Source of the DNA: Brasenia schreberi
Taxonomy: Eukaryota > Streptophyta > Magnoliopsida > Nymphaeales > Cabombaceae
Assembly (NCBI GenBank): GCA_036023115.1
Contig: JAYKKT010000040.1
Span: 5,367,001-5,431,000, forward strand
DNA length: 64,000 nucleotides
Direction: 5' to 3'
Shown here: piece by piece, positions 48,119 to 59,777 of the stretch
Position numbering within the stretch: position 1 is the stretch's first letter
Layout: each line of letters starts with the position of its first letter
Program-made: the position numbers and the translations under genes
The notes under the pieces: model-generated
The model's database searches: none
Seen by the model: only the letters and a program-made list of their open reading frames with translations
What the model was told of the DNA's origin: nothing

Positions 48119-50384
48119 TGATGAAGACGACGACGAGTCTTCTCCATTAAAGAACAACAGCAACTCGACCATCTGTTTCGGTCTTTTGGCATCTTCGTTT
48201 TAGCTTGCAGCGGATATTTCTTGAGGTAAGAACATAAAGTATGTGTTTACGAGTGTTTTCTCGGTTTCCTATAAAGGAGGTTTTCTTTTCTTCTTTATTT
48301 TTTTTTCACAAACAAGAATAGCGACATGTTCCACCTTTCGGATATCGAGATTCGGCTTTTCGGGATACAACTCTGTGATTGTTACCTGACAAATATGTAG
48401 CACCTTCCACAAAAAATGGTTAGACGTCCGATTTAACGGTTTCCGTGAGTGAAACTGTGGAGAATGACTATGTATGAAAGTCGAATATCACCGAAAATGT
48501 TAATGTTCATATATTTTGCTCTTCTATGTCAACTTACCTTAAAATTGCTAGATGATGAAGGGAAACAGAAGTTTTCCTTTCATTTTCATTCCTCAAAAAC
48601 AATTACGTAGATCCCAGTGCCAACGAGGATCCTTGTTATCTGCCGTTTCTTTGAAACTTTGTGTTCTTTCGGGGAAAATGTGTAATGCGAAGCTGTTAGA
48701 TTTCATCTTCTTTACATGCAAGTTGTTCCTCCTCCACACATGTTGCTGCACCACCAAAACTGACACAGCTAAAAAATCCGGCGAAGCCAAGAAATCCCCT
48801 ACCGAACCCAGTTTAGGGATGAAAACAACACCTTTATTTGGCGAAAGCCAGGCACATTAGTCATTTGTCTTGTTCTCACTAAGATTACCTTGAGTCGGAT
48901 GAAGCTCTACATTAGAAATCCGCTTTAGAGATTAATGCGTATGATGAGCTCGCATCTTATAGCGGTATATACAAACAAGAGCCGAGCTGTTCGCAAGTCG
49001 GACACGCTTGTCCTTACTTGCTCTGCCTTCAACCACTGCTGAGCTCACATCTTCAATTTCAACTCCATGTCAGTGAACACGTTGAAGGTGGCGTGGCTAG
49101 TTATTGACATTGCGCAGCCTCAAAATATTGCACAACATTATCGATACCTCTCTCGCTCTTGTTATTGACACTGCGCAGCGTCATAAATGCACAGCATTCT
49201 CTCTCTCAAAATGAAATCTTCGCACTTGGATTCGTGTGGTCAACGTTCAGAAAGAGAGCGCCGGATAAGTCCAAAATCCAGAATTATAATAGATATGCGC
49301 CCGAGTGATGAGGTCATGTATATTGAATATGACCCCCGTTTCCTGGTTTACTAAATCTTCACCACACCTCCCTCGATCTTGGAGCTTGCTTACCACCAAC
49401 AAACGGGCGCGGACGATGATGTCCTTACGAACAGCTGTCTAGACAGTGCGCCTCTGTTGCCGACGTTGAGTCCCTTCCCGCGAGCACGAAGTCTGTGACG
49501 ATGTCCTTTATAGACAAAACTCATAGCTCTCGTTCTCCAGCGATGAATTCCGGCGTGAATAATTAGATTCCCAAGTCATTCCGAGATCTTCTTCTCAGAC
49601 TCCATTGGAGAGACCGGCTTATCGTGGCCGTTCAAGGCTATTACACATGGCCTTACAGATTATGGGTGGTGAGTTCGAGCCGTTGATCTGAGGCGATGAA
49701 CAAGTTTGAAGCCTAGGATGAAGTTGCTGATATGAGCCACAAGAAGAACAGCCGGTTGCTCCCATCTCAAGGACGAGGTTTACCTAGTGACGCTTGGGTT
49801 CCCTAATGCCCCTTCGTCTCACGAATGGTGGCAGGGGTGCCTGCTCTCCGTGACAAAGTGGCATCGTGACACTTTTCAAATTGATTATGTTTTGTTCCTT
49901 TCTCAGAAAATCACGATCAAACAATTCCCAGCTATGATCTTTACAAGATAAAAAAGAAACTCAGATATTTGAAATCTTTCTCTTTGAATGAGACCAAATA
50001 TGTGGACTGAACTCTCTTGTAGCTTGGTAGGAGTCGTAAGTTCATTCAACATTCAAGCAAGGAGGGCGGACTAGTCCTACGCCAAAGTGTTTTGTGCCGC
50101 TTTGTCCTCCTGTAACAACTAGGTTGGATCGGATCGTATTGGGCCCAACCCGAACCTGGGACCTGCATGGAGGGTCTGCGCAACGCTCCTTCCGAGCACC
50201 CACGATTCAGGCATCGTGGCTGCTTGCAGGCAGCTAAGGAAGGCGACGAAGATATGTGGAGAGAGAGAGAGAAGGATATGGTTGCAGTCACGTGAACAAG
50301 GAGAGAGAGAAAAAAAAAGCATATTTAAGATAAAGCACCTTTTGGATACGATTAGTGGGGAGTCTAAGGAAAAAATTAATAAAA
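48119..50384. other. Intergenic with a promoter-like relic at 49238
   Basis: No gene. At 49238-49258 the ggtcaacgttcag box recurs, followed by text similar to the promoter at 46414 (gataagtccaaaa, gaggtcatg). No inhibitor exon follows, so I read it as a decayed gene copy. The 48552-48860 and 49000-50300 frames have no family features. Confidence 0.45.
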
Positions 50385-52350
50385 AATTAGAACTCTAGGA
50401 AGAAACATTAGAAAGTAAAAGCTTTCAACTTAGTAGAACAAAAATAGAATATATGGAATGCAAGTTTGATCGTTTTGTTACTTAAGAGGACATAGAAATT
50501 AAAATTAGCATACATTGTATCCCCAACAAAAAAGTTGTAAATGCTTAGAGTCGATTTTTCAAAGTGATGAAAGAATTGATAGAGATGTTACATATAAAAT
50601 TAATTATGGTTAGTTAAAATGGAGAGTAGCATCAGGTATTCTTTGTGATAAGAAGATATCATTAAAGTTAAAAGGTAAATATTATAAAGCATCAATTAGA
50701 CCTATCATATTTTATGGTTCTGAGTGTTGGATAGTTAATCATCAACATGTACAAAAAATGTCTCTGATATAAATGAAGATGTTGAGATGGATGAGTTATC
50801 ATATAAGAAAAAACTATATACATAATGAGGTTATTAGAAACAAATTAGGAGTGACACCAATAGAGGATAAAATGAGAGAACATCGTTTAAGATGATTTGG
50901 ATATATAGAAAAAGGTCAAAAGAACATGAAAAACTAGATTTTGAAAGTTTTAAAAGAGGTAGAGGACGACCACAAAAGTGTTGGAAATAAACAATAAAGA
51001 ATGGTCTAGCTTATTGTGAGTTAACTGCTAACATGGCACACGATAGGACTCTCTGAAAACAAAGAATCCATGTAGCCCACCTCGTCTAGTATGAAAAAAT
51101 GACCAGTTGTTATTATATTTTTTATTTTTTCGGTCATTTAATGAGCTCTTACCAACGTTTCGGAGGAGGGAAGGGTGCAAAAGTGGGAGATGACTCTTAT
51201 TAGTCGTTTCTCACCTTTCATATAGCTAGAAATGATAAGAAGGTTTTGAGTGAGTTTTTGAGCAACTTTCGTTAGGGGTAAATATTTCGTCCTCTAGTGG
51301 TGGAGGGTTTTGTGGTGAAAGGGAGAACCAGTCAAAACGCTAATTTGATCGTTTTGTTACTTAAGTTAGTTTTTTGAGCAACTTTCGTTAGAAAATTGGA
51401 ACTCTAGAAAGAAACATTAGAAAGTAAAAGCTTTCAACTTAGTAGAACAAAAACTGAATATATGGAATGCAAGTTTGATCGTTTTGTTATTTAAGAGGAC
51501 ATAGAAATTAAAATTAGCATACATTGTATCCCCAACAAAAAAGTTGTAAATGCTTAGAGTCAATTTTTCAAAGTGATAAAGAATTGATAGAGATGTTACA
51601 TATAAAATTAATTATGGTTAGTTAAAATGGAGAGGAGCATCAGGTATTCTTTGTGATAAGAAGCTATCATTAAAGTTAAAAGGTAAATATTATAGAGCAT
51701 CAATTAGACCTATCATATTTTATGGTTCTGAGTGTTGGATAGTTAATCATCAACATGTACAAAAGATGTTTGTAATATAAATGAAGATGTTGAGATGGAT
51801 GAGTTATCATATAAGAAAAAACTATATACATAATGAGGTTATTAGAAACAAATTAGGAGTGACACCAATAGAGGATAAAATGAGAGAACATCATTTAAGA
51901 TGATTTGGATATATAGAAAAAGATCAAAAGAACATGAAAAACTAGATTTTGAAAGTATTAAAAGAGGTAGAGGATGACCACAAAAGTGTTGGAAATAAAC
52001 AATAAAGAATGGTCTAGCTTATTGTGAGTTAGCTGCTAACATGGCACACGATAGGACTCTCTGAAAACAAAGAATCCATGTAGCCCACCTCGTCTAGTAT
52101 GAAAAAATGACCAGTTGTTATTATATTTTTTTTATTTTTTTGATCATTTAATGAGCTCTTACCAACGTTTCGGAGGAGGGAAGGGTGCAAAAGTGGGAGA
52201 TGACTCTTATTAGTCGTTTCTCACCTTTCATATAGCTAGAAATGATCAGAAGGTTTTGAGTGAGTTTTTGAGCAACTTTCGTTAGGGGTAAATATTCCGT
52301 CCTCCAGTGGTGGAGGGTTTTGTGGTGAAAGGGAGAACCAGTCAAAACGC
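50385..52350 (+). repeat. Tandem ~1-kb duplication containing RTE sequence
   Basis: Copy A runs from about 50385 to 51346 and copy B from about 51394 to 52356, offset near 1010. Each holds the C-terminal part of the RTE reverse transcriptase ([44 protein letters not shown]), full of stops, plus about 230 bp of non-RTE sequence. Because flanking sequence is included, this is a local duplication and not two insertions. The ~45-bp junction (51346-51390) is made of pieces found elsewhere in the unit. Confidence 0.88.
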
Positions 52351-52356
52351 TAATTT

Positions 52357-52800
52357 TGATGACCGAAATGACGGTCTGCAGTGGAAGTCTGCAGTGGAAT
52401 GACCCTCGTCATGTCATGTCGGAGGTTGGTGACACCAACTCGGACTGAATCAAGTGTCTTTTTAGGGACACCCTTGTGGGTCTAGAGTGTATCTACAACA
52501 CGTATCCAAATGCAGTTTTAGTAAATTCGATCTATTAAAAGTATTTGGATCGGATTTCAGGATCTAGATTGTGTTTTAGAGTATTTTAGGACCGTTTAAA
52601 GTCTGATTTTGATGCGGTTTGAACCATTAGTTTCATAATTGAATGTAAATTGTTAATAATATATTCTTATTATGATTTAGGTATTAAATTACAATAATTA
52701 AGATGGATAAGCTTTGGATATAGAGATATGAAGCCTAAGAGGTGGTCACAGGTGAATCTCGTGAAAATGTACGAGTATGTCAAACCTAAAATAAAACATA
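52357..52800. other. Intergenic, nothing recognised
   Basis: AT-rich sequence with no gene or repeat that I recognise. Confidence 0.5.
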
Positions 52801-52870
52801 GCACCAGCCGGGAATCGAACCCGGGTCTGTACCGTGGCAGGGTACTATTCTACCACTAGACCACTGCTCG
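52801..52870 (-). tRNA. tRNA-Gly (GCC) with mismatched acceptor stem
   Basis: On the minus strand the body matches plant tRNA-Gly(GCC): D arm tggtctagtgg (A box), anticodon GCC within ctgccac, T arm ggttcgattcc (B box), and 3' acceptor ctggtgc. The 5' acceptor reads cgagcag where gcaccag is needed, giving three mismatched pairs, and the base after the 3' acceptor is T where A is usual. The promoter boxes are intact. I think it is a pseudogene or a tRNA copy whose 5' edge was replaced. Confidence 0.75.
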
Positions 52871-52871
52871 T

Positions 52872-53188
52872 GGGTATGGGAGGTGGTCCTAGATGTGTTT
52901 GATATTGTTGAGATTATTTGGTTGAATATAGGTTTTACTAGTGTTATAGTTGTCAAGGTCTTTCGCCTGATAGGCAGGAAGCATGGTCAGAAGCCACGTG
53001 GCCAGATAGGAGGAGGGTTTGGGGAACTCCTTATGCATGAGACATGATAGAGATCTTGATATCGAAATTAAATTTGTATTATTATTGAGTGTTTGGTTAT
53101 GCATTCCACGACATGACGTGAAACGGGAAAGAAAACACAACGAAGGGCTGAACTCTCTTCCAGTTTGTTGGTGACCAGGGAGAGAGAG
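52872..53188. other. Upstream region of the inhibitor gene at 53189
   Basis: No clear TATA box or copy of the shared upstream box was found. This gene's promoter differs from those of its two intact neighbours. Confidence 0.4.
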
Positions 53189-53441
53189 ATGATCTTAATT
53201 ACCAAAGGCAGCATGAGGGCGTATTCTATGAATATGATGGTGGTGATCATCGTCACGTTATGCTTTCTTGGGCCATGCATGGCACTGTTTTGCAAAGGTA
53301 CGTCATTGGCGTGCAGCCATTTACAATAGGGATGTGCTCGATATATCATCTTCCTCTTTCATGGCATCGTCAACAAGCTACAGAAGTACATAAACCATGC
53401 ATCCATTTATTGATGACATCAGTGATCACATACATGTGCTC

Positions 53442-53487
<46 letters not shown>

Positions 53488-53881
53488 TGAGTGAGATTGG
53501 TTTCCACTTTTATTAATTTAAATGAATTTTACAATCAAATCGCGGGGCGTTTGCAGTTCCAATTTCTTGATTGCTATTTTTCAAGATTGTTTGATTAAAA
53601 ATTTTGCTATGGAGGACTGTGAGATCATCCAGATGCTAAACTTGATTAAATTCTAAAGACCAGATTAATTTGGTGCAGGTAAGCAGAGCTGGACAGAACT
53701 GGTGGGTGTAGATGGGAAGATTGCAAAACAGATTATCGAAACACAGAACCCACTTGTACACGCTGTGATCATTGACAAGTCGACTCGTTTAATTGAAACC
53801 TTTCGGTGTGACCGCGTCTGGATTTTTGTTAGTGATAACGATGGAACAGGAACTGTTACTAAGGTCCCTACCGTAGGGTAG
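53189..53881 (+). CDS. Potato inhibitor I family serine protease inhibitor (P1 Glu)
   Basis: Two exons, 53189-53297 and 53679-53881, give a 103-residue secreted protein. The N-terminal signal region includes MNMMVVIIVTLCFLGPC; a second in-frame ATG at 53213 aligns with MRA of the neighbours and could be the real start. The inhibitor domain reads SWTELVGVDGKIAKQIIE, QNPLVHAVII, loop DKSTRLIETFRCDRVWIFV, end VPTVG. Aligned on RCDRV, the residue at the reactive bond is Glu followed by Thr, not the Arg, Met or Leu usual in the family. The C-terminal strand has a two-residue insertion (DGTGTVTK). Intron phase 1 as in the paralogues. Family firm; whether it inhibits a Glu-specific protease is open. 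Confidence 0.9.
53443..53487. repeat. (GT)n(GA)n microsatellite in an inhibitor intron
   Basis: About 9 GT units followed by about 13 GA units inside the intron of the gene at 53189. Confidence 0.95.
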
Positions 53882-54902
53882 ATGCTTATCTGTACACGAA
53901 TATTAACTAAAATTACTAAATAAAGGAGTTCCAAGAATGTTGTGTAATGGCCGAACAAGGGAGTTGTGTTGATGAGCCCAGGTTCGACTCTCACTGGGTC
54001 CAGTGGGGTCTGTATGATCATGCATAAATGAGCTCAATCAGCATTTGCATATTTAATTTCAGTATGTTTACTGAATAAAATGATTGTCAAATACAGCATT
54101 GTCATGGATGTGTTTCACAAACATTCTTGGTGCTTAATGAGTTACTGAATACTACTCATGATATCGAACAATTGACAAAAAAATGGTCTTGCTATATTGT
54201 ATAGAAGCCCATATCGAACCCGTGACCTTCAATTTCAAGGTTCTGCCAAATAGCAACAAGATGGGATTCTTTCTACAATTATTATTTTTTTCCTGGTATG
54301 AAACGTATCAAATACCTCTTCTAAGAATACTATGATTTACAAAAACCCTTTTAAGAATAAATGATTTGTTTTAGATTTGTGGATGTTTATTCTGTATCAA
54401 AATGCAAAATATTGGGTCATCCTGACCCGCATTAATCTGGTTCTGGATTCTGGATTCTAGGCTTCTAGTTGGGCTCGAATAACGGGTCCATGTGAGTTAA
54501 TCGGTCCATGTATAGGGTAATCAATTCTATTTATACATACTGGATCTTGTCGAAAAGAAGGGAAAACATATTGATTTCTTCTTTGGTGCATAGCACCAAA
54601 TGACAGAGGAGCTAGAGTGAAACGAGTGTGCCCATTTTGCTGCCTTTTTTAGTGCCTTCAGAGCCATGCCTTTTTTCGAAGATAATATGCATAATTTGAC
54701 ACCAAAACAGGCACCAAGTTTTGGAAAACAAAAGATTGATCGCTAATGCCATAAACTTGTTGCTTTATCCCCTTAATTTGATAAAGAAAAGGAACAAAAA
54801 ACAGACTATGGTTACGATCTTCCATGTTTTACAACAGTTAGATCTAAGGAGTACATTATTTTATGTTAAAAAATGATGAACAAAGAAAAGCTTATTAAGC
54901 AC
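53882..54902. other. Intergenic with tRNA-like scraps
   Basis: A tRNA-like stretch at about 53925-54015 contains cccaggttcgactctcactg (B box), and another on the minus strand at about 54205-54255 contains aaggtcacgggttcgatatg. No gene is seen. Confidence 0.45.
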
Positions 54903-55020
54903 TCAGAGTGTTAGCTCAACGGGAGGGTGCTCTAGTGCCGTTGCTGCTGGTGGGGAGTTCTACTCCGAAAGGGTGCGTGTGTGTGTTAGGCTTCAATCTC
55001 CTCTTGTAACCAATAAAAAA
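54903..55020 (+). mobile_element. tRNA-derived SINE, copy C
   Basis: A-box-like gttagctcaacgggag, B-box-like ggggagttctactcc, then gggtgcgtgtg, gttaggcttcaatc and a poly-A tail. Same motif order as copies at 36979 and 48000. Confidence 0.75.
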
Positions 55021-55708
55021 AGAAAGAAGGAAAAGCTTATACAGAAGCCTGTTCTAGAACTTAGAACCATATTATCAAAAGAATTTGGGATTGTGATGCC
55101 AATTCGGGTGCCTATTTGATGTTCAGTGCTATTACTCTATTGAAAGATACATGTATCTGTCCCATGCAAAGGCTAAGTATTTAAATATGGATCATGAACG
55201 CCCTCCTCACATGCATAATAGAGTTCTTAATCATGCTTTTAGATAATACCATTTTTATCAAGTTGATAAGTACAGTTCTTACCTCGATTATTGGCATCAG
55301 TCGAAATATTATCATGTTAATGTGCCTATCTTAGTCCATCTGGTTCTTAGTTCTAAATCTAAACCTTTGGAAACCAAAACATGAAGTGCAATAAAATATA
55401 GCTACCAAACTAAGAGAAGTTACTTGAGAAGACTCGATGATAACTTGAACTCGGCTTGGTCTTGTTGAGCTCGACTCAAGATCGAGTCTTGCGCGAATAA
55501 AGCTCAAGCTCACCAATAGTCGACTCGAGAAGCTCACACAAGCCAAGCTCGAGTACCATAAATATTTGAGTTCGACTTGGCTCGATTGCATCTCTGACTA
55601 AAACCAAGATTTTGTTTCATGGGGGTCGCAATGTGGTATCCGAATCCATTGCTCTATCTTCTGTCATATCATCATTCAACTTGCAGCCCATTTGCCACGG
55701 GTCCATTC
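55021..55708. other. Intergenic with an unidentified coding-like relic
   Basis: At about 55128-55245 the plus strand reads YYSIERYMYLSHAKAKYLNM and DHERPPHMHNRVLNHAFR before a stop, and the next frame seems to go on. It looks like a decayed protein fragment, possibly a processed copy of a host gene, but I cannot name it. Confidence 0.35.
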
Positions 55709-55732
55709 GATCAACATTCAAACAGAGCAGCC

Positions 55733-55827
<95 letters not shown>

Positions 55828-56153
55828 GCACACGCATCCACTTACTCTACCGTATTCCAAATAGTTTCTTATTGATACTTTACCAAAAGGACTGAGTCTA
55901 AACACGAAAATTCAACTTGTGGAACGGTCAACATTCAAAAAGAGAGGCCAAAACAAATCCCACATCTTGAAAAAATTTTGCCAAGAAATGGTGGTAGCTT
56001 GCTCAAGCCTCAATCATGAGACTAATAAATCGAGCCTAAGCCATAACTTATAGAGCATGCGGCTAATATTCAAATAGAGCAGGTACTTATTCACCTGCAG
56101 TCTGAACACAAAACTCGGATTCCTAACAAGGTCAACATTCAAAAAAGGAGGCC
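55709..56153 (+). promoter_or_regulatory. Three copies of the inhibitor upstream box without genes
   Basis: Boxes resembling GTCAACATTCAAA occur at 55709, 55926 and 56130. The 55926 copy is followed by ttttgccaagaaat, which also follows the promoter of the inhibitor gene at 58073 (57985). GGTCAA is the reverse of a W-box core (TTGACC). No inhibitor exon follows these copies, so they look like relics of lost genes. Confidence 0.5.
55738..55826. repeat. (CT)n(TA)n compound microsatellite
   Basis: About 21 CT units directly joined to about 22 TA units. Confidence 0.97.
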
Positions 56154-57866
56154 AAACGATCATCGCATTATTATTGCAAGAGAACGTCCGAATGAAAACC
56201 GGCCTTGAGCAATCATTTGTTCAACCCTCACCGGAAATGCGCCCTTCATCTGAGCCGTCAAGTTTGCGTCGTAAACCGGCTCAAAATCGGGCGCCGACTA
56301 TCGGAACGCCACTGGAACTACTGTACATTTCACTACAGTAAATAAGCTGAGTTTAGACGCTTCTAATTGATAGTGTTAACATATGAGGAAGCATTTCGTT
56401 TCATAAAATATCTTATGTGTCAGGAGGAACAAACAGAAGAGTTGATGTGCCGGAGTCGTGTCCGGCGAAATAATACTTGCTTGCCATCTTGGTACCGGCG
56501 GTATAATCTCATACTCCCGCAAATATACACATTGGTATAAATGATCAGATTTAGTCGTGCTCATTACAACGATCTTTCTTTCTGAGTTGATCAGAAATCG
56601 CCCTTTACTGCTGCGAGTTTTGTTAATGGGACTTTTATTTCCTATTTTACTTGTTCTGATCGATTTAAATCGAGTTGAATTGAGTGCGTTCATTCAAGTG
56701 GCTTCCTTCATCGGGATATTAAGCCAGATAAGTTGCTCATGGGTTTCAGCAGGAAAGCAAATGATGTAGCGTTCTTACAAGTGAACGAGGTCATGGACTG
56801 ATCAGCTGCTGGAAGTATATATTGAATGACTTTTTTAGCATATTTCATCTTTATAATGGATCTTTGGCTTCTCTTTACGACTACATGCATGACAATTCTC
56901 AGCATTCTCCGTTTCATTTTCCTGTGGCATCTTGAATCTTGCATTATCCTCCGCACTTGATGAATATTTATGGTCTTTTAGTTGTAACAAAACAAAGAAA
57001 TTGGCCAGCAGATGGCCTGAATGAATTCCTAATGGTTGGTCAGATATTTGTATTGCAACTGGCCTGATGAGTTTGACATGTTGAGGACTGTGATTCCCAA
57101 ACTCTTTTTGGCATGCACAACTTCGGAAATAGTTGTTTGATTCCTCCACCATATATGAACAACCGTGTTCATGGATCTTATAACTGGGAATGCTTAGCAA
57201 GTGATCCTTGGATGATCTTATAACTTTTTCGATGGTCTTATTCTCTAATTGATCTTGTAATTATATTTTGAGGATCTTTAGTGTATTAAACAGGTTCTCT
57301 ATGGTGCGAGGTTAATAAAAACGCCAAATACCAATTAGGAACAAGAATTTCCAACTAGTTGATAGCAGTTTTGATTGTTAAACCGTAAAACAAAGTTTTT
57401 CCAACTGTTAAAAACAATTATTAAGGCTTGCATCAAACTATGTGTATGTGTTCGCGTGCACACCTGCATGCTCATGCATGCGTGCATGTGTTTGAAATTG
57501 AATCTTCAAATTTTAACATACTTTAAATTTTTTAATTACTTCAAGTTGGTTTACAAGTTATTTGCTTTTAACTAGAGACCCTTTTTAGTTTTATGGAGAT
57601 TAGAATTGGGTATGGGGCATAGAGGTTCACGTATGGGGTCAACCGCAGTTGTAAAAGTACCCCACTCCACCCCCATTGACATCCCTAGCTAGTCCGGCTG
57701 CTAGAACCGACCAATAATGAAGGCTTGATCTTCAATCTTCTAGCAGTCGAAACAAGCATGTTTTCTACTAGCGACATGTTTGTGTTCGTGTCTAAGCCAT
57801 GCTTGACCCAACACGCAACAATCTCTCACATGCAGAATCTTCACAATTACAAGCTCTGGACCATGT
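56154..57866. other. Intergenic, unassigned minus-strand frames
   Basis: Two minus-strand open stretches (56376-56693 and 56835-57200) have plausible composition but no family I know. The second lacks an ATG at its start. Text at 56255-56285 repeats part of the fragment at 47440. A decayed box ttcaaatagagcagg is at 56068. Confidence 0.35.
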
Positions 57867-57890
57867 GGTCAGCATTCAAACAAAGAGGCC
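57867..57890 (+). promoter_or_regulatory. Upstream box of the inhibitor gene at 58073
   Basis: ggtcagcattcaaac, about 205 bases before the start codon, followed by ataatctctctctc as in the relic at 55709. A TATAAA lies at 58028-58033. Confidence 0.5.
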
Positions 57891-58072
57891 ATAATCTCTC
57901 TCTCTGTCTCTGTCTCTCTCTCTCACGAAAACTGGTGCCGTGAATCAAAAAGGGAGGCCGGAAAAGTCCTAGTTCACGGAACTGTTTTGCCAAGAAATAT
58001 AGAAAGAAAATCATTAAACATGAGGTCTATAAATTACCCACCAGCCGTTTGAAGCTCACAGTCGTTAAAACG

Positions 58073-58809
58073 ATGACCAAACCCAGCAGCATGAGGGCGT
58101 CTATCGTAATGATGATGATACTCATCATCTTCTGCCTTGTTTCCTCATGCATCGCACAGACCTGCAAAGGTACGTAGCTATAGCATGCAACCTTTCATAA
58201 CCACATCATCATATCTTCCTCTTTCATGCATGTCCATGTATATTTCTTACATCATCGTAACCACATCATTATCATCATTAATTTGTGTAATTTCTTAATA
58301 AATTTATTACCACACTAGGATCATAACGAGGGCCAAGTTGAAGTTGAAGAGTGCGGGTGACACTTCTGCAGATAATATATATAGAGAGAGAGGGGGGGGA
58401 GAGAGAATCATCCGTCATATCCATATATAGCATTCAACTCCATCTGTTTGTTGTATTCAATCTTCACAACATTTCTCACTTAATGGGAAGTTGCCAACAA
58501 TCAACTTGCGAAAAAAAGTCTTCGTTAAAGGGTTTCACAACGAAAATTGCACTGAATCTTTTCTGTTGGCTTCACACTAGACTTAATTGAAGTCATTTTC
58601 CCTTTGCAGGCAAGAATAGTTGGCCAGAACTGATGGGCGTAGACGGACGAGTTGCAGCCAAGATTATCCGAAGGGAGAACCCACTTGTGGTAGAGGCTAT
58701 AGTTCTGCCAGAGGGAACGATGGTCATCACTGACTATCGTTGCGACAGGGTTTGGGTTTTTGTTAGTAAAACCAATGGAACCGTTGTTGAAACTCCTCTC
58801 ATAGGTTAA
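58073..58809 (+). CDS. Potato inhibitor I family serine protease inhibitor (P1 Thr)
   Basis: Two exons, 58073-58169 and 58610-58809, give a 98-residue secreted protein. The signal peptide has the core VMMMILIIFCLVSSC, likely cut after CIA. The inhibitor domain reads SWPELMGVDGRVAAKIIRR, ENPLVVEAIVL, loop PEGTMVITDYRCDRVWVFV and end TPLIG. Aligned on RCDRV, the reactive bond is Thr-Asp. The intron starts gtacgta, phase 1, like the paralogue at 46547, which is its closest relative in the window (same promoter box, TATA spacing and C-terminal text). Expected to act outside the cell or in the vacuole against serine proteases of attackers; the exact target is unknown. Confidence 0.92.
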
Positions 58810-58881
58810 ATGTGAGCATCACCAAACATTTAAGATGATTTGATGGGCACGGTGAGGTGTCCATCTTCACACAACACACAC

Positions 58882-58883
<2 letters not shown>

Positions 58884-58951
<68 letters not shown>
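58884..58951. repeat. (TA)n microsatellite
   Basis: About 34 TA units, just after the inhibitor gene. Confidence 0.97.
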
Positions 58952-58953
<2 letters not shown>

Positions 58954-59641
58954 ATGGGAATATCAAGGTGCCATTTTTAAACAAATATATATATGTGTGT
59001 GCGCGCGCGCTCACTTGCTGTATGTGATTACGTCACAGGTTATCCATTTTGTGTATCCCTGTAAATGTGTATGAATAAATAAACTTTTCCATATTATGAT
59101 GACGATGGTGTTGAAAAGTTATATATGGATGCTAAAATCTTCATGAAGATAATAGAAATAGTATCTAAATAAATTTACTTTTATAAGCAACTGCGAAGGT
59201 GCCACGAGGCAGAAATAGTTCAATCACCATATTCTTTTCTTATTTTTCAAGCTTTAGCTTAGGCATTGCAATGGGGAGGGTGGGGTCTATTTGCATCCCA
59301 CCGAACCCACTTCTTATTCGAAAAAGCCGTGTAAAACCCCTCTTTTACCCGTCCCATTGGTCTCACTTTCAAAAGTAAATTGCACCATTTTAAAGCGTTA
59401 TTTATTTTAACTTTACATACTAAGGGTGGGTTTTTCTAAACCTGACCCTAACCCGCTCCATGACAAATTTGATAAAAGCCACATACCCTTGGTCCAACCC
59501 AGCCCAATTGTAGGGATGGCAACAGAGACGGGTATACCTATACCCTGCCCCAACCCAAACCTTAACGGGGTGGACAGGTTGGGTTCTATATTACCCAACA
59601 AGCATGAGGCAAAAATGAGTCATATGTGCATCACACACACA

Positions 59642-59777
<136 letters not shown>

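Noticed and set aside
56835..57200. 121-codon minus-strand frame with many Cys and His
   Set aside because: No ATG at its start, no spacing that fits a zinc-finger family I know, and no splice partners found; kept only as unassigned sequence.
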